DNA of 64,000 nt from Gammaproteobacteria bacterium (GCA_030426545.1 JAUHYL010000003.1:56049-120048), one strand, 5' to 3'. Positions 26,326 to 35,127 are shown, numbered from the stretch's first letter. Made by a program: numbers and translations. Notes: a model not told the origin generated them from the letters alone.

Positions 26326-27762
26326 ATGCACAAGATCCTTATCGTTGAAGATGAATCGGTTATTCGCGTCGCCCTGCGCCGTCTGCTCGAGCGCAATGGG
26401 TATGCCGTCAGCGAGGCCGGCTCGGTCAAAGAAGCAGAAAAAGACCACGAGTTGTCAGATTTCGACCTCGTCATCAGCGATTTGCGATTGCCCGGTGCAC
26501 CGGGCACGGACCTCATCAACAAGGCGGGCGATGTTCCGGTGCTGATCATGACCAGCTACGCCAGCCTGCGCTCGGCAGTCGACTCCATGCGCATGGGCGC
26601 AGTCGATTACATCGCCAAACCTTTCGACCACGCCGACATGGTCAGTGCCGTACAGCGCATCATCTCCGATCACCCCAGAAGGCAGGTCGCAGAAACCGGG
26701 AGCGCGCCGGCACCGGCCCCTGATCAGACCAGCATGCCGGGCATCATCGGCAACTGCCAGGCGATGCAGACCTTGTTTGATCACATCGGCAAGGTAGCGC
26801 CCACGGATTCCACCGTGCTGGTACTGGGAGAAACAGGTACCGGGAAGGAACTCGTTGCCCGCAGCGTACACCAGCGCAGCCTGCGCGCCGGCAAGACCCT
26901 GATCTCGGTAAACTGCGCGGCTATTCCGGATACGTTGATTGAGTCGGAGCTGTTCGGCTATGAAAAAGGCGCATTTACAGGCGCCAACGCCAGCCGGATG
27001 GGCCTCATCGAAGCGGCACACGGCGGCACATTGTTTTTGGATGAAATTGGTGAGTTGCCAATGGAGGCTCAGGCACGCCTGCTGCGCTTCATTCAGGAGG
27101 GAGAGATACGGCGCATTGGCTCCGTGCAGTCACGTAAAGTCGATGTGCGGTTGATTTGTGCCACGCACCGCAATCTGCAGGAACTGGCGGCAGAAGGGCT
27201 GTTCCGACAGGACCTTTACTATCGGATCAACGTGCTCCGCCTGACGCTGCCCGCCCTGCGCGAGCGCGGCAAGGACATCCTGCACCTGGCAGAAAAGTTG
27301 CTGGAGATTCAGATCCAGCGCATGAACAGGCCGGCCATGCGCCTCTCACCGCGCGCTATTCAGGCTATCACCACCTACCAGTGGCCGGGCAACGTGCGCG
27401 AACTGGAACACGCCATCGAGCGCGCCGTGGTGCTGACCACTGAAGATGAGATCGACAACGAGGCACTGGGCATTGACCTGGAACTTGTGAATATCAATCG
27501 AATACGCGGGCAGCAGGGCATCAACGCAGCCGTGCCGGCGCCTGCCAGCGTGGGCCGCGAACCGCAGGAAGACCTGTCCCTGGAGGACTACTTCCAGCGC
27601 TTTGTGCTGGAGCACCAGGATTCCATGAGCGAGACCGAACTGGCGCAAAAACTCGGTGTTAGCCGGAAATGCCTGTGGGAGAGACGCCAACGGCTGGGCA
27701 TCCCACGCAATAAAACCAGCAATGGGAATCGCCGCAAAAACGCTGCCGGACAGTCGAAATAG
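26326..27762 (+). CDS. cbrB: Sigma-54 response regulator CbrB
   Basis: This NtrC-family activator of 478 residues has a receiver domain with phospho-Asp52 (DLVISDLRLPG). The AAA+ domain carries Walker A GETGTGKE, the sigma-54 contact loop GAFTGA, and Walker B HGGTLFLDEIGELP. A C-terminal DNA-binding helix-turn-helix follows (ELAQKLGVSRKCLWERR). In Pseudomonas, CbrB with RpoN activates the crcZ sRNA and through it relieves catabolite repression. The gene directly after it here is the CrcZ-like RNA candidate, which has a sigma-54 promoter. The ATG at 26326 is preceded by a palindrome and TTGGTAACA. Confidence 0.96.
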   Translation: MHKILIVEDESVIRVALRRLLERNGYAVSEAGSVKEAEKDHELSDFDLVISDLRLPGAPGTDLINKAGDVPVLIMTSYASLRSAVDSMRMGAVDYIAKPFDHADMVSAVQRIISDHPRRQVAETGSAPAPAPDQTSMPGIIGNCQAMQTLFDHIGKVAPTDSTVLVLGETGTGKELVARSVHQRSLRAGKTLISVNCAAIPDTLIESELFGYEKGAFTGANASRMGLIEAAHGGTLFLDEIGELPMEAQARLLRFIQEGEIRRIGSVQSRKVDVRLICATHRNLQELAAEGLFRQDLYYRINVLRLTLPALRERGKDILHLAEKLLEIQIQRMNRPAMRLSPRAIQAITTYQWPGNVRELEHAIERAVVLTTEDEIDNEALGIDLELVNINRIRGQQGINAAVPAPASVGREPQEDLSLEDYFQRFVLEHQDSMSETELAQKLGVSRKCLWERRQRLGIPRNKTSNGNRRKNAAGQSK

Positions 27763-27800
27763 ACGTTACCCCCGGGCATTCGAGCAGGAATTTGAGAGTA

Positions 27801-27814
27801 GTTTGGTAACAAAC
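27801..27814. promoter_or_regulatory. Activator-site candidate (GTTTG-N4-CAAAC)
   Basis: A perfect 5-bp inverted repeat with 4-base spacer, ~75 bases before the sigma-54 -24 element, the right range for a bEBP enhancer. It contains TTGGTAACA, also found before cbrB. GTTAC at 27765-27769 pairs with GTAAC at 27806-27810 as a wider inverted repeat. I recall GTAACA/TGTTAC-type subsites for P. putida CbrB, so this is a candidate CbrB site. Confidence 0.4.
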
Positions 27815-27886
27815 ACGCTTTAATCCCACGGCCGGCGATCACGGCGATTATTCTATCTTATTGTTTTTTAAACACTTTTTAAAATG

Positions 27887-27902
27887 TGGCACGTTAGCTG
27901 CT
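27887..27902 (+). promoter_or_regulatory. Sigma-54 (-24/-12) promoter
   Basis: TGGCACG-N4-CTGCT matches the RpoN consensus TGGCACG-N4-TTGCW at 11 of 12 fixed positions, with GG and GC in exact spacing. The predicted start is around 27911-27914. The next base run enters the A-rich motif region, so the transcript starts with the candidate CA motifs. Confidence 0.8.
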
Positions 27903-27910
27903 ATCTACGG

Positions 27911-28190
27911 GTGCGTCAAAAATAAAAATAACGAACGCAGCAATAACAATAATACTCTCGCTATGGACCTGGATGGGGAAGTTTACTTCCCCTGAATTTC
28001 TTTGTGCGCCCCGGTTGGGTGCCGCAGAAATCACCCTGGCGTTAATCGCGAGCGTAATTCTTCACGGTCGCAGCACGATAGCTAAACACTTTTATCGTGT
28101 TGGATTAGAAGCATAAAAATAATAACGCCCAGAAATAAGAATAACTCCTTGTGTGAGACCTGGATGGGGGAAACAGCGTTTTCCCCATCA
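27911..28190 (+). ncRNA. CrcZ-like Hfq/Crc-sequestering small RNA (candidate)
   Basis: The cbrB-pcnB gap, where Pseudomonas encodes CrcZ, holds no ORF but a clear RNA-like design. Four A-rich clusters each contain overlapping AAnAAnAA motifs: 27918-27931, 27942-27952, 28115-28125 and 28134-28144. These are the CA motifs that bind Hfq/Crc in Pseudomonas. Each pair of clusters is followed by the same 13-mer, GACCTGGATGGGG (27966 and 28157), and by a hairpin. Hairpin 1 is GGGGAAG-TTTA-CTTCCCC (27975-27992). Hairpin 2 is a 12-bp stem, GATGGGGGAAAC-agc-GTTTTCCCCATC (28163-28189). A central stem CACGATA/TATCGTG lies near 28074-28099. The promoter is sigma-54 type. The 3' end is uncertain because no U-run follows hairpin 2. 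Homology to CrcZ is by position and motif, not alignment. Confidence 0.7.
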
Positions 28191-28306
28191 TTCACACACT
28201 CCTCACGCACACCTCAAAGCACCACCGCAATCCCGGTCCGCCCCCGTACAGAGGCATCTGTGCTAGACTGCGCGCCAAGCTTTCCAGCGCCACAGGGCCC
28301 AGTAGT

Positions 28307-29590
28307 TTGAACGTCATTCCCCGGGAACAACACAAAATTTCCCGCGATCACATCAGCAGCGGCGCACTCAAGGTTATCTCCCGCCTCCGCGAGGCGGATT
28401 TCCAGGCCTACCTTGTGGGTGGCGCGGTGCGCGACCTGCTGTTGCAGGGTCACCCCAAAGACTTCGATGTTGCCACCGATGCCACTCCCGAAGCGGTGAA
28501 CGACCTGTTTCGGAATTCGCGCATCATTGGCCGCCGCTTTCGTATCGTGCACGTTCGCTTCGGGCGCGAAGTCATAGAGGTAACCACCTTTCGCGGCCAC
28601 CATGACAGCGACACTTCGGAACGTGGCAGGAACGCGCATTCTCAGCAGTCCGCCAGCGGACTGCTGCTGCGCGACAACGTCTTTGGCACGCTGGAAGAAG
28701 ATGCCGTAAGGCGTGACCTCACGGTCAATGCGCTGTACTACGACCCCGAAACTGAGGAAGTATTCGACCACGTCAATGGCCTGCAGGATCTGCAAGACCG
28801 GGCCATCCGCGTGATTGGCGACCCAGAGCAACGCTATACGGAAGACCCGGTGCGCATGTTGCGCGTGCTGCGCTTCGCAGCGAAACTGAATTTCAGTCTT
28901 GAGCCTACAACTGCAGAAGCCATCCAGAAGTGCGCCCACCTGCTGCTCGAGATTCCATCCGCGCGCCTGTTCGATGAGTTCCTGAAACTGTTTTTAAACG
29001 GCAGTGCTGCGGCCACGTTGGAGCAGCTACTGGAGTACGACCTGCTGCGCTACCTGTTTCCCGAGACAGCGGCAGAACTGGAGCACGATGAACTGGCGCT
29101 GCCCCTGATTCGAGCCGCCATGCGCAACACCGACACTCGCATCGCCCAGGGCAAGCCTGTGACACCCGCGTTCCAACTGGCCGCGCTGCTGTGGCCGGTC
29201 GCGCGTGCGCAGGCAGATCAGCTGGAAGAACAGGGCGAATCGCCGCTTGCCGCTATGCACAGTGCGGCACAACTCACCATCGCCGAAGCCGCACGCCATA
29301 TTTCCATACCGCGCCGCTTCAGCCAGCCGATGCGCGAGATCTGGGAGTTTCAACTGCGCCTGCAGAACCGTCGCGGTCGCAAGGCAGCGGAACTGGTGGA
29401 CCAGCGCCGTTTTCGAGCCGCCTACGATTTTCTGCTGCTGCGCGAGGAGGCCGGTGAATATACGGATGACCTCGGCCAGTGGTGGACAGAGTTTCAGGAA
29501 CTTCCCATGGAGCAGCGGCTGCAGCAGGCAGGCTCGCGCGGATCAGGAAGACGCCGGCCACGGAAACGCGGGGCCAAGCCCGTCGCATGA
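28307..29590 (+). CDS. pcnB: Poly(A) polymerase I
   Basis: PcnB adds poly(A) tails that promote RNA decay. The nucleotidyltransferase core has GGAVRD, the metal Asp pair in DFDVATDATPE, RRFRIVHV and the flexible ERYTEDPVRMLR-like segment QRYTEDPVRMLRVLRF. The C-terminus is Arg/Lys rich (SGRRRPRKRGAK), the RNA-binding tail of PAP I. The length of 427 residues is a little shorter than in E. coli. The start is TTG and weak; a start further upstream is not possible within the frame without crossing the RNA region. folK overlaps its stop by ATGA. Confidence 0.93.
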   Translation: MNVIPREQHKISRDHISSGALKVISRLREADFQAYLVGGAVRDLLLQGHPKDFDVATDATPEAVNDLFRNSRIIGRRFRIVHVRFGREVIEVTTFRGHHDSDTSERGRNAHSQQSASGLLLRDNVFGTLEEDAVRRDLTVNALYYDPETEEVFDHVNGLQDLQDRAIRVIGDPEQRYTEDPVRMLRVLRFAAKLNFSLEPTTAEAIQKCAHLLLEIPSARLFDEFLKLFLNGSAAATLEQLLEYDLLRYLFPETAAELEHDELALPLIRAAMRNTDTRIAQGKPVTPAFQLAALLWPVARAQADQLEEQGESPLAAMHSAAQLTIAEAARHISIPRRFSQPMREIWEFQLRLQNRRGRKAAELVDQRRFRAAYDFLLLREEAGEYTDDLGQWWTEFQELPMEQRLQQAGSRGSGRRRPRKRGAKPVA

Positions 29591-30093
29591 CGGTTCGTGC
29601 CTACGTTGCCCTGGGCAGCAACCTGGACGACCCTCCCACACAGCTGGCAAATGCCTGCAACGCCCTGCAACACATTGACCAGACCCGCCTTGAGGCGGTT
29701 TCCAGCGTATTTCGCAGCAGCCCCGTGGGGCCCGGCAATCAACCCGATTACCTGAACGCAGTGGCGTTGCTCATTACCGGGCTGCCCGCACTGACACTAC
29801 TGCAGGCGCTACAGCAGATAGAGCGCGCCCAGGGCCGTGTCCGGGAAGAACGCTGGGGGCCGCGCACGCTGGACCTCGACTTGCTGCTTTACGGCGACGT
29901 GAGCCTGGAAACAGACACGCTCACCCTGCCCCATCCCAGGATGTATCAGCGCGATTTTGTGCTGCTACCACTGCAAGAGCTATGGCACGAAAATCGGGTG
30001 CTGCCGAACGGCAGCGATCTTGCTACATTACTGCGGGCATGCGCGGACAACCGTGTGGTGAAAACATCCTGCGAACTGCCGGCAGGCCGATAG
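29587..30093 (+). CDS. folK: 2-amino-4-hydroxy-6-hydroxymethyldihydropteridine diphosphokinase
   Basis: HPPK transfers pyrophosphate from ATP to the pterin in folate synthesis. It begins with AYVALGSNLDDP, and has the catalytic core WGPRTLDLDLLLYGD with the Asp pair, and LPHPRMYQRDFVLLPL. The length of 168 residues agrees. The ATG at 29587 overlaps the pcnB stop; the longer frame upstream is a pcnB shadow. The next step, dihydropteroate synthase, is encoded by folP near 54 kb. Confidence 0.95.
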   Translation: MTVRAYVALGSNLDDPPTQLANACNALQHIDQTRLEAVSSVFRSSPVGPGNQPDYLNAVALLITGLPALTLLQALQQIERAQGRVREERWGPRTLDLDLLLYGDVSLETDTLTLPHPRMYQRDFVLLPLQELWHENRVLPNGSDLATLLRACADNRVVKTSCELPAGR

Positions 30094-30123
30094 CAATAGA
30101 TAGCGGGTTGAGGACGTGAGGCA

Positions 30124-30807
30124 TTGAACAGCGCAACCGAGGCGATCGGAGTTGATCTGAAGGGCCGGCAGCTCCCGCGATATATCGCTATCGAAGGCCC
30201 GATCGGTGTTGGTAAAACGACGCTGGCGAAAAAGCTCGCGACCAGTTTCAACTACGCGACCCTGCTGGAGGACGCCGAGGCCAACCCTTTCCTGGAACGC
30301 TTCTACCGCAACCCGGAGCAGGTTGCACTGGCGACCCAGTTGTTCTTCCTGTTCCAACGCGCGCAGAAGATTCACGATATCAGGCAGGCCGACATTTTCC
30401 AGAACGTGCGCGTCGCAGACTTTCTGATAGAGAAAGACCCGCTGTTCGCCCGTATCAACCTGGACTCTGACGAGTTCCAACTGTACGAAAAGGTCTATCA
30501 GCAACTGACCATCGATGCACCCAAACCTGACCTGGTCATTTACCTGCAGGCGCCGACCGACGTATTGCTGTCTCGCATTGACAACCGCGGGTTGGCGTTC
30601 GAGCAAGGCATAGAACGCCCCTATCTGGAACAGCTGAACGAAGTGTACAGTGAATTCTTTCTATATTACGATGAGGCCCCGCTGCTGATCGTCAACGCCA
30701 GCCAGATCGACCTCGCAAACAGCGAGGCCGACTACAAACACCTGGTTGACTACATGTTGGATATTCGCAGCGGCCGTCACTACTTCAATCCGACGTTTTT
30801 CGGCTGA
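30124..30807 (+). CDS. Deoxynucleoside kinase (deoxyadenosine/deoxycytidine kinase family)
   Basis: This 227-residue P-loop kinase has GPIGVGKTTLAKKLA at the phosphate loop and the family block YLQAPTDVLLSRIDNRG, plus the lid-like FEQGIERPYLEQLNEVY. These enzymes phosphorylate deoxynucleosides for salvage. The start is a TTG (30124), because an in-frame stop lies 15 bases before it and the next ATG is too far into the protein. GAGG lies about ten bases upstream. Insertion of this gene between folK and panB occurs in several gammaproteobacteria. Confidence 0.9.
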   Translation: MNSATEAIGVDLKGRQLPRYIAIEGPIGVGKTTLAKKLATSFNYATLLEDAEANPFLERFYRNPEQVALATQLFFLFQRAQKIHDIRQADIFQNVRVADFLIEKDPLFARINLDSDEFQLYEKVYQQLTIDAPKPDLVIYLQAPTDVLLSRIDNRGLAFEQGIERPYLEQLNEVYSEFFLYYDEAPLLIVNASQIDLANSEADYKHLVDYMLDIRSGRHYFNPTFFG

Positions 30808-30879
30808 GCCAGGCGTCCCGCAACATCCGACAGCACCCCGGGTAAAGCACAGGCAGGACACGCAGACAGGACAGGCATC

Positions 30880-31671
30880 ATGGGCAAGTTTACGATCAGC
30901 ACCCTGGACAAGATGAAAGCCGCCGGTGAAAAGTTTGTCTGCATCACCGCCTATGACGCCACGTTCGCACGCCTGATATCGGAAGTTGGCGCCGAGTCCA
31001 TCCTGGTGGGCGACTCGTTGGGCATGGTACTGCAGGGCCACGACAGCACCATTCCCGTCACCATCGAACACATGGCCTACCACACTGAGTGCGTGTGCCG
31101 CGCCGAACCGCAACCGCTGGTCATCGCGGATATGCCGTTCATGAGTTACCCCTCCCCGGAAGAGACCATGCGCAATGCCACGCTGCTCATGCAGGCCGGA
31201 GCGCAGATGGTGAAAATGGAGGGCGGCGTCTGGCTGAGTGAATCGATCAGCATGCTGGTGGAACGCGGCATCCCGGTTTGCGCACACCTGGGCCTGACGC
31301 CGCAATCGGTCAACACCTTCGGCGGATTCAAGGTGCAGGGCCGCACACCCAAGGAGGCGAAGTCCATTCTCGCGGACGCCGTCGAAATTCAGGATGCCGG
31401 TGCCAGCCTGCTGGTACTGGAGTGCATCCCGGCACACCTGGCGCGAGATATCAGTGAAAAGCTGGATATCCCCGTGATCGGCATCGGAGCGGGCGCAGGC
31501 ACAGACGGCCAGGTACTGGTTATGCACGATCTGCTCGGCCTCAGCGACCACACGCCGCGCTTTGTGCAGAATTTCATGGAGGGCCAGCCATCGATCAAGG
31601 GCGCCCTGCAGGCCTTTGTGGATTCGGTGAAAGACGGCTCCTACCCGCGGGAAGAGCATACCTATACCTGA
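30880..31671 (+). CDS. panB: 3-methyl-2-oxobutanoate hydroxymethyltransferase
   Basis: PanB makes ketopantoate from alpha-ketoisovalerate and methylene-tetrahydrofolate, the first step of pantothenate synthesis. The metal and substrate motifs are complete: [44 protein letters not shown] and the catalytic E in LECIP. The length of 263 residues is normal. Unlike Pseudomonas and E. coli, panC does not follow directly; 364 bases with a promoter and structured leader separate them. Confidence 0.97.
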   Translation: MGKFTISTLDKMKAAGEKFVCITAYDATFARLISEVGAESILVGDSLGMVLQGHDSTIPVTIEHMAYHTECVCRAEPQPLVIADMPFMSYPSPEETMRNATLLMQAGAQMVKMEGGVWLSESISMLVERGIPVCAHLGLTPQSVNTFGGFKVQGRTPKEAKSILADAVEIQDAGASLLVLECIPAHLARDISEKLDIPVIGIGAGAGTDGQVLVMHDLLGLSDHTPRFVQNFMEGQPSIKGALQAFVDSVKDGSYPREEHTYT

Positions 31672-31818
31672 CCTTCCCGGCTGCAGGCAGCCACCGGGTG
31701 CCTGGCGGCCCGATTTAACGATTCCACACCCACGACTGCTGTTTTTTTGACCAATCCCCGCTAATCCCTGCTGAAGCGGCTAAGCATCCCCCTACGCCGA
31801 TGTCAGTGAGTACTTACT

Positions 31819-31834
31819 TGTGACATGTGTCACA
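31819..31834. promoter_or_regulatory. Perfect CRP/Vfr-type palindrome
   Basis: TGTGA-CATGTG-TCACA matches the CRP consensus TGTGA-N6-TCACA at every fixed position; the spacer CATGTG is itself nearly symmetric. Its centre lies ~96 bases before the predicted start of the panC promoter. Confidence 0.75.
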
Positions 31835-31887
31835 TGAACACATGAGCTAGCACAATATTGCTTCGATTCGTAACAATCCGTGTGAAT

Positions 31888-31916
31888 TTTTCATAAAATG
31901 GCGTTGCCGGTATAAA
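31888..31916 (+). promoter_or_regulatory. Sigma-70 promoter of panC
   Basis: TTTTCA at 31888-31893 and TATAAA at 31911-31916 with 17 bases between. The start is predicted near 31923, giving a leader of ~113 bases. Confidence 0.55.
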
Positions 31917-31917
31917 A

Positions 31918-32035
31918 GTGATGGGGCATACTTCCCCACCACTGGCGATTGCCCCAACCGCGTGCAGACCGCACTACCTGTGGGCAACAGTCCGAATCGG
32001 AGTCGCCATTCCATCACTGCAGGGGTGCGTCAACC
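31918..32035 (+). other. Structured 5' leader of panC
   Basis: Two stems are seen: TGGGG-N7-CCCCA (31922-31938, extended by GTG/CAC), then TTGCCC (31949-31954) pairing with GGGCAA (31982-31987) and enclosing GTGC-agacc-GCAC. I see no match to a known riboswitch and no small ORF with a good site. Together with 31672-31818, which shows nothing definite, it accounts for the panB-panC gap. Confidence 0.4.
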
Positions 32036-32923
32036 ATGCGAACCTACAGCCACAATGCTCCGTTAAAAGCCGCTCTTGGTAAGTTCCGTCGTTCTGGAAA
32101 GCGAATCGCTTTTGTTCCCACCATGGGCAACCTGCACGAGGGCCATCTTGACCTCGTACGCAAAGCCCGCGATCTGTGCGACATCGTCGTGGTCAGCATC
32201 TTCGTCAATCCGCTGCAGTTTGGCCCCGACGAAGACCTGGACGCGTACCCGCGCACCATGGCAGCGGATAAGGAAAAGCTTTTCAAAGAGGGCGTGCAGG
32301 TGCTGTACGCGCCTGAGGTGGGAGAAATCTACCCCGAAGGTATGGCGGGACAGAGCATCGTGCACGTACCGCAACTGGGCGACGAGTTGTGTGGCAGCGA
32401 TCGTCCGGGCCACTTCGACGGTGTAACGACAGTGGTCAGCAAACTGTTTAACATCGTACAACCCGACGTCGCAGTCTTCGGCGAAAAGGATTTTCAACAG
32501 CTCTCTATCGTGCGCAAAATGGTTGCAGACCTGTGCATGCCCATTGAGATTGTTGGTGTGCGCACCAGTCGCGATGAAGATGGCCTGGCGCGAAGCTCAC
32601 GCAATGGTTACCTGTCACTGGAACATCGGCGCATAGCCCCTGTGCTGCACCGTACCCTGACTGATTGCCGCGATGCCATCGCCTGCGGCTTTGACAATTT
32701 TCTGCAGCTGGAATCACACGCACGCATGCATCTCATTGAGGCCGGCTTTGAGCCGGACTACTTCGAGATTCGCGATGCACGCACACTGCAGGCCGTCAAC
32801 GACGCTACTGAAGAAATTGCCATCCTCGCTGCGGCCCGACTCGGCGCCACTCGACTGATCGACAACATACGCCTCTCACTTAACCCGATTTCAGACTGGG
32901 GTATGCTGGCCGGCGGGAACTGA
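32036..32923 (+). CDS. panC: Pantoate-beta-alanine ligase
   Basis: PanC activates pantoate with ATP and joins it to beta-alanine. The nucleotidyltransferase motifs are clear: PTMGNLHEGHL (HxGH), FVNPLQFGPDEDL, GEKDFQQL, and RSSRNGYL. The length of 295 residues is a little longer than usual (283) at the C-terminus. The ATG at 32036 gives the usual N-terminus; 29 codons of open frame upstream fall within the structured leader. A terminator-like hairpin follows the gene. Confidence 0.96.
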   Translation: MRTYSHNAPLKAALGKFRRSGKRIAFVPTMGNLHEGHLDLVRKARDLCDIVVVSIFVNPLQFGPDEDLDAYPRTMAADKEKLFKEGVQVLYAPEVGEIYPEGMAGQSIVHVPQLGDELCGSDRPGHFDGVTTVVSKLFNIVQPDVAVFGEKDFQQLSIVRKMVADLCMPIEIVGVRTSRDEDGLARSSRNGYLSLEHRRIAPVLHRTLTDCRDAIACGFDNFLQLESHARMHLIEAGFEPDYFEIRDARTLQAVNDATEEIAILAAARLGATRLIDNIRLSLNPISDWGMLAGGN

Positions 32924-32974
32924 AACAAGCTCCCGCCCCTCCCTCAACCGGTAGATCTCATTTAAGCCAATCTC

Positions 32975-33025
32975 GCCATTGCACACGGTTGCTCCGGAAC
33001 CCCGGCGCAATGGCAACCCCTTTTT
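32975..33025 (+). terminator. Rho-independent terminator after panC
   Basis: GCCATTGC (32975-32982) pairs with GCAATGGC (33007-33014), with an inner CCGG-aacc-CCGG stem, followed by aacccc and TTTTT at 33021-33025. Confidence 0.65.
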
Positions 33026-33082
33026 ACCGCGCGGCGCCCACAGTATCATGCGGTCTGATCTGGCAGAGACAGAGAGCAGAAC

Positions 33083-35014
33083 ATGTCCGACTTTCCCATA
33101 CATCCGGTCCCGGATAATTTCAGCAACGCCCACATAGACAAGAGTCAGTACGACGCTATGTATCAGCGCTCAACCGAAGAGCCGGACGCTTTTTGGGGAG
33201 AGATGGCAAACCTGTTCCTGTCCTGGGACAAGAACTGGGACACCGTAGTCGATTACGATTTCAGTCGCGGCCACGCCGAGTGGTTTTCCGGCGCCAGGCT
33301 CAACGTCAGCTACAACTGTATCGACAGGCACCTGCCCGCGCGTGCAACACAGACCGCGCTTATCTGGGAGGGCGATGATCCAGCAGACAGTCAACACATC
33401 ACCTACAGCGAGTTGAAGGAACAGGTCTGCAGACTGGCCAACACACTCAAGGCGCGCGGCGTCAGAAAGGGCGACCGCGTTTGCATTTACATGCCGATGA
33501 TTCCCCAGGCGGCCTATGCCATGCTCGCCTGCACCCGCATAGGCGCCGTACACTCGGTTGTCTTTGGCGGTTTTTCACCCGAAGCACTGAAAGACCGCAT
33601 TCTGGACTCCGATTGCCAGACGGTCATCACCGCCGATGAAGGTGTCCGCGGCGGCAAGACCGTTCCGCTGAAGGCGAACACGGACAAAGCGCTGGCCTCC
33701 TGCCCCAATGTACACACCTGCCTGGTGGTAAAACGCACCGGAGGCGCAATCGACTGGCAGGAAGGACGTGATACCTGGTACCACGAAGCCGTGGACGCCG
33801 CGGACTCCGAATGCCCGCCTGAATCGATGGAGGCGGAAGATCCGTTGTTCATACTGTACACCTCAGGCTCCACCGGAAAACCGAAAGGTGTATTGCACAC
33901 GACGGGGGGATACCTGCTGATGGCAGCGATGACCTTCAAGTACACCTTCGACTACCAGGAAGGCGATGTGTACTGGTGCACTGCCGACGTGGGCTGGGTA
34001 ACCGGACATACCTATATCGTGTATGGGCCACTCGCCAATGGCGCAATATCGCTCATGTTCGAAGGCGTGCCCACCTACCCCGACGCCGGACGTTGCTGGG
34101 AGGTAGTGGACAAGCACAAGGTCAACACCTTCTACACAGCGCCCACCGCCATCCGGGCACTACAGGCCGTGGGCGATGAGCCCGTGAAACGCAGCTCAAG
34201 GGCAAGCCTGAAACTGCTGGGGACTGTCGGCGAACCGATCAACCCTGAGGCCTGGGAGTGGTACTACGAGGTGGTAGGAGACAGTCGCTGCCCCGTCGTC
34301 GATACCTGGTGGCAGACAGAAACCGGCGCGCACATGATCACACCGCTGCCGGGCGCAACTGATCTGAAGCCCGGCTCCGCCACCCTGCCGTTTTTCGGCG
34401 TGCAGTTGGCGCTGCTCGATGAACAGGGAGATGAAATCCAGGGCGCGGGCTCCGGCTACCTGGTGATAAAGGCCTCTTGGCCCAGCCAGATTCGCAGCGT
34501 CTACGGTGATCACCAGCGTATGATCGATACCTACTTCAGCACCTACGACGGTTACTACTTTACCGGCGATGGCGCCACCCGCGACGAGGACGGGTACTAC
34601 TGGATTACGGGCCGCGTGGACGATGTGCTGAACGTTTCCGGCCATCGAATGGGCACCGCCGAAGTTGAAAGTGCGCTGGTGCTGCACGACGATATCGCGG
34701 AGGCAGCCGTGGTCGGCTTTCCGCACGACATCAAGGGGCAGGGTATTTATGCCTACGTGACGCCAATGCAGGGCGTTGAGCCCGACGAGACGCTGCGCAG
34801 TGCTTTACTTCAGCTTTGTGTGCAGGAAATAGGCCCCATCGCAAAACCCGACGTTATTCAGTGGGCACCCGGGCTGCCCAAAACACGCTCGGGTAAGATC
34901 ATGCGCCGCATTCTGCGCAAGATCGCAGAAAACGAACTGGATCAACTGGGCGATACCAGCACGCTGGCAGACCCCGCCGTCGTAGAGAACCTGATTGCCA
35001 ACCGAGAGGCTTGA
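33083..35014 (+). CDS. acs: Acetyl-CoA synthetase
   Basis: AMP-forming acetate:CoA ligase of 643 residues. The P-loop-like motif [21 protein letters not shown] and the hinge region [17 protein letters not shown] are complete. The C-terminal [11 protein letters not shown] contains the Lys that is acetylated by Pat-type enzymes in other bacteria. The enzyme lets cells use acetate. It has its own leader of ~60 bases and AGAGAGCAGAAC before the ATG. In Pseudomonas an acs gene lies in the same region, some genes beyond panC. Confidence 0.97.
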   Translation: MSDFPIHPVPDNFSNAHIDKSQYDAMYQRSTEEPDAFWGEMANLFLSWDKNWDTVVDYDFSRGHAEWFSGARLNVSYNCIDRHLPARATQTALIWEGDDPADSQHITYSELKEQVCRLANTLKARGVRKGDRVCIYMPMIPQAAYAMLACTRIGAVHSVVFGGFSPEALKDRILDSDCQTVITADEGVRGGKTVPLKANTDKALASCPNVHTCLVVKRTGGAIDWQEGRDTWYHEAVDAADSECPPESMEAEDPLFILYTSGSTGKPKGVLHTTGGYLLMAAMTFKYTFDYQEGDVYWCTADVGWVTGHTYIVYGPLANGAISLMFEGVPTYPDAGRCWEVVDKHKVNTFYTAPTAIRALQAVGDEPVKRSSRASLKLLGTVGEPINPEAWEWYYEVVGDSRCPVVDTWWQTETGAHMITPLPGATDLKPGSATLPFFGVQLALLDEQGDEIQGAGSGYLVIKASWPSQIRSVYGDHQRMIDTYFSTYDGYYFTGDGATRDEDGYYWITGRVDDVLNVSGHRMGTAEVESALVLHDDIAEAAVVGFPHDIKGQGIYAYVTPMQGVEPDETLRSALLQLCVQEIGPIAKPDVIQWAPGLPKTRSGKIMRRILRKIAENELDQLGDTSTLADPAVVENLIANREA

Positions 35015-35102
35015 ACAACGGGGCACGCGGTAACTTGCTCTCCCTGTGTGCCCCCGGCCGTACCTGCGCCGCGACTGTGGACAGGTGTTCCCCAAGCTGA
35101 TA

Positions 35103-35127
35103 TTTTGGCCTTACCACCTTGCCAAAA
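35103..35127. promoter_or_regulatory. Operator-like palindrome before the TonB receptor
   Basis: TTTTGGC-N11-GCCAAAA, a perfect 7-bp inverted repeat. The AT-rich TTATATAA run just after it (35133-35140) can act as a -10, so a bound protein would block or guide polymerase. The regulator is not in the window. Confidence 0.5.

Noticed and set aside
28163..28189. Second hairpin of the RNA region as a plain intrinsic terminator of cbrB
   Set aside because: The stem is strong, but no U-run follows (attcacacac), and the hairpin is the end of a repeated module that begins with the A-rich motifs.
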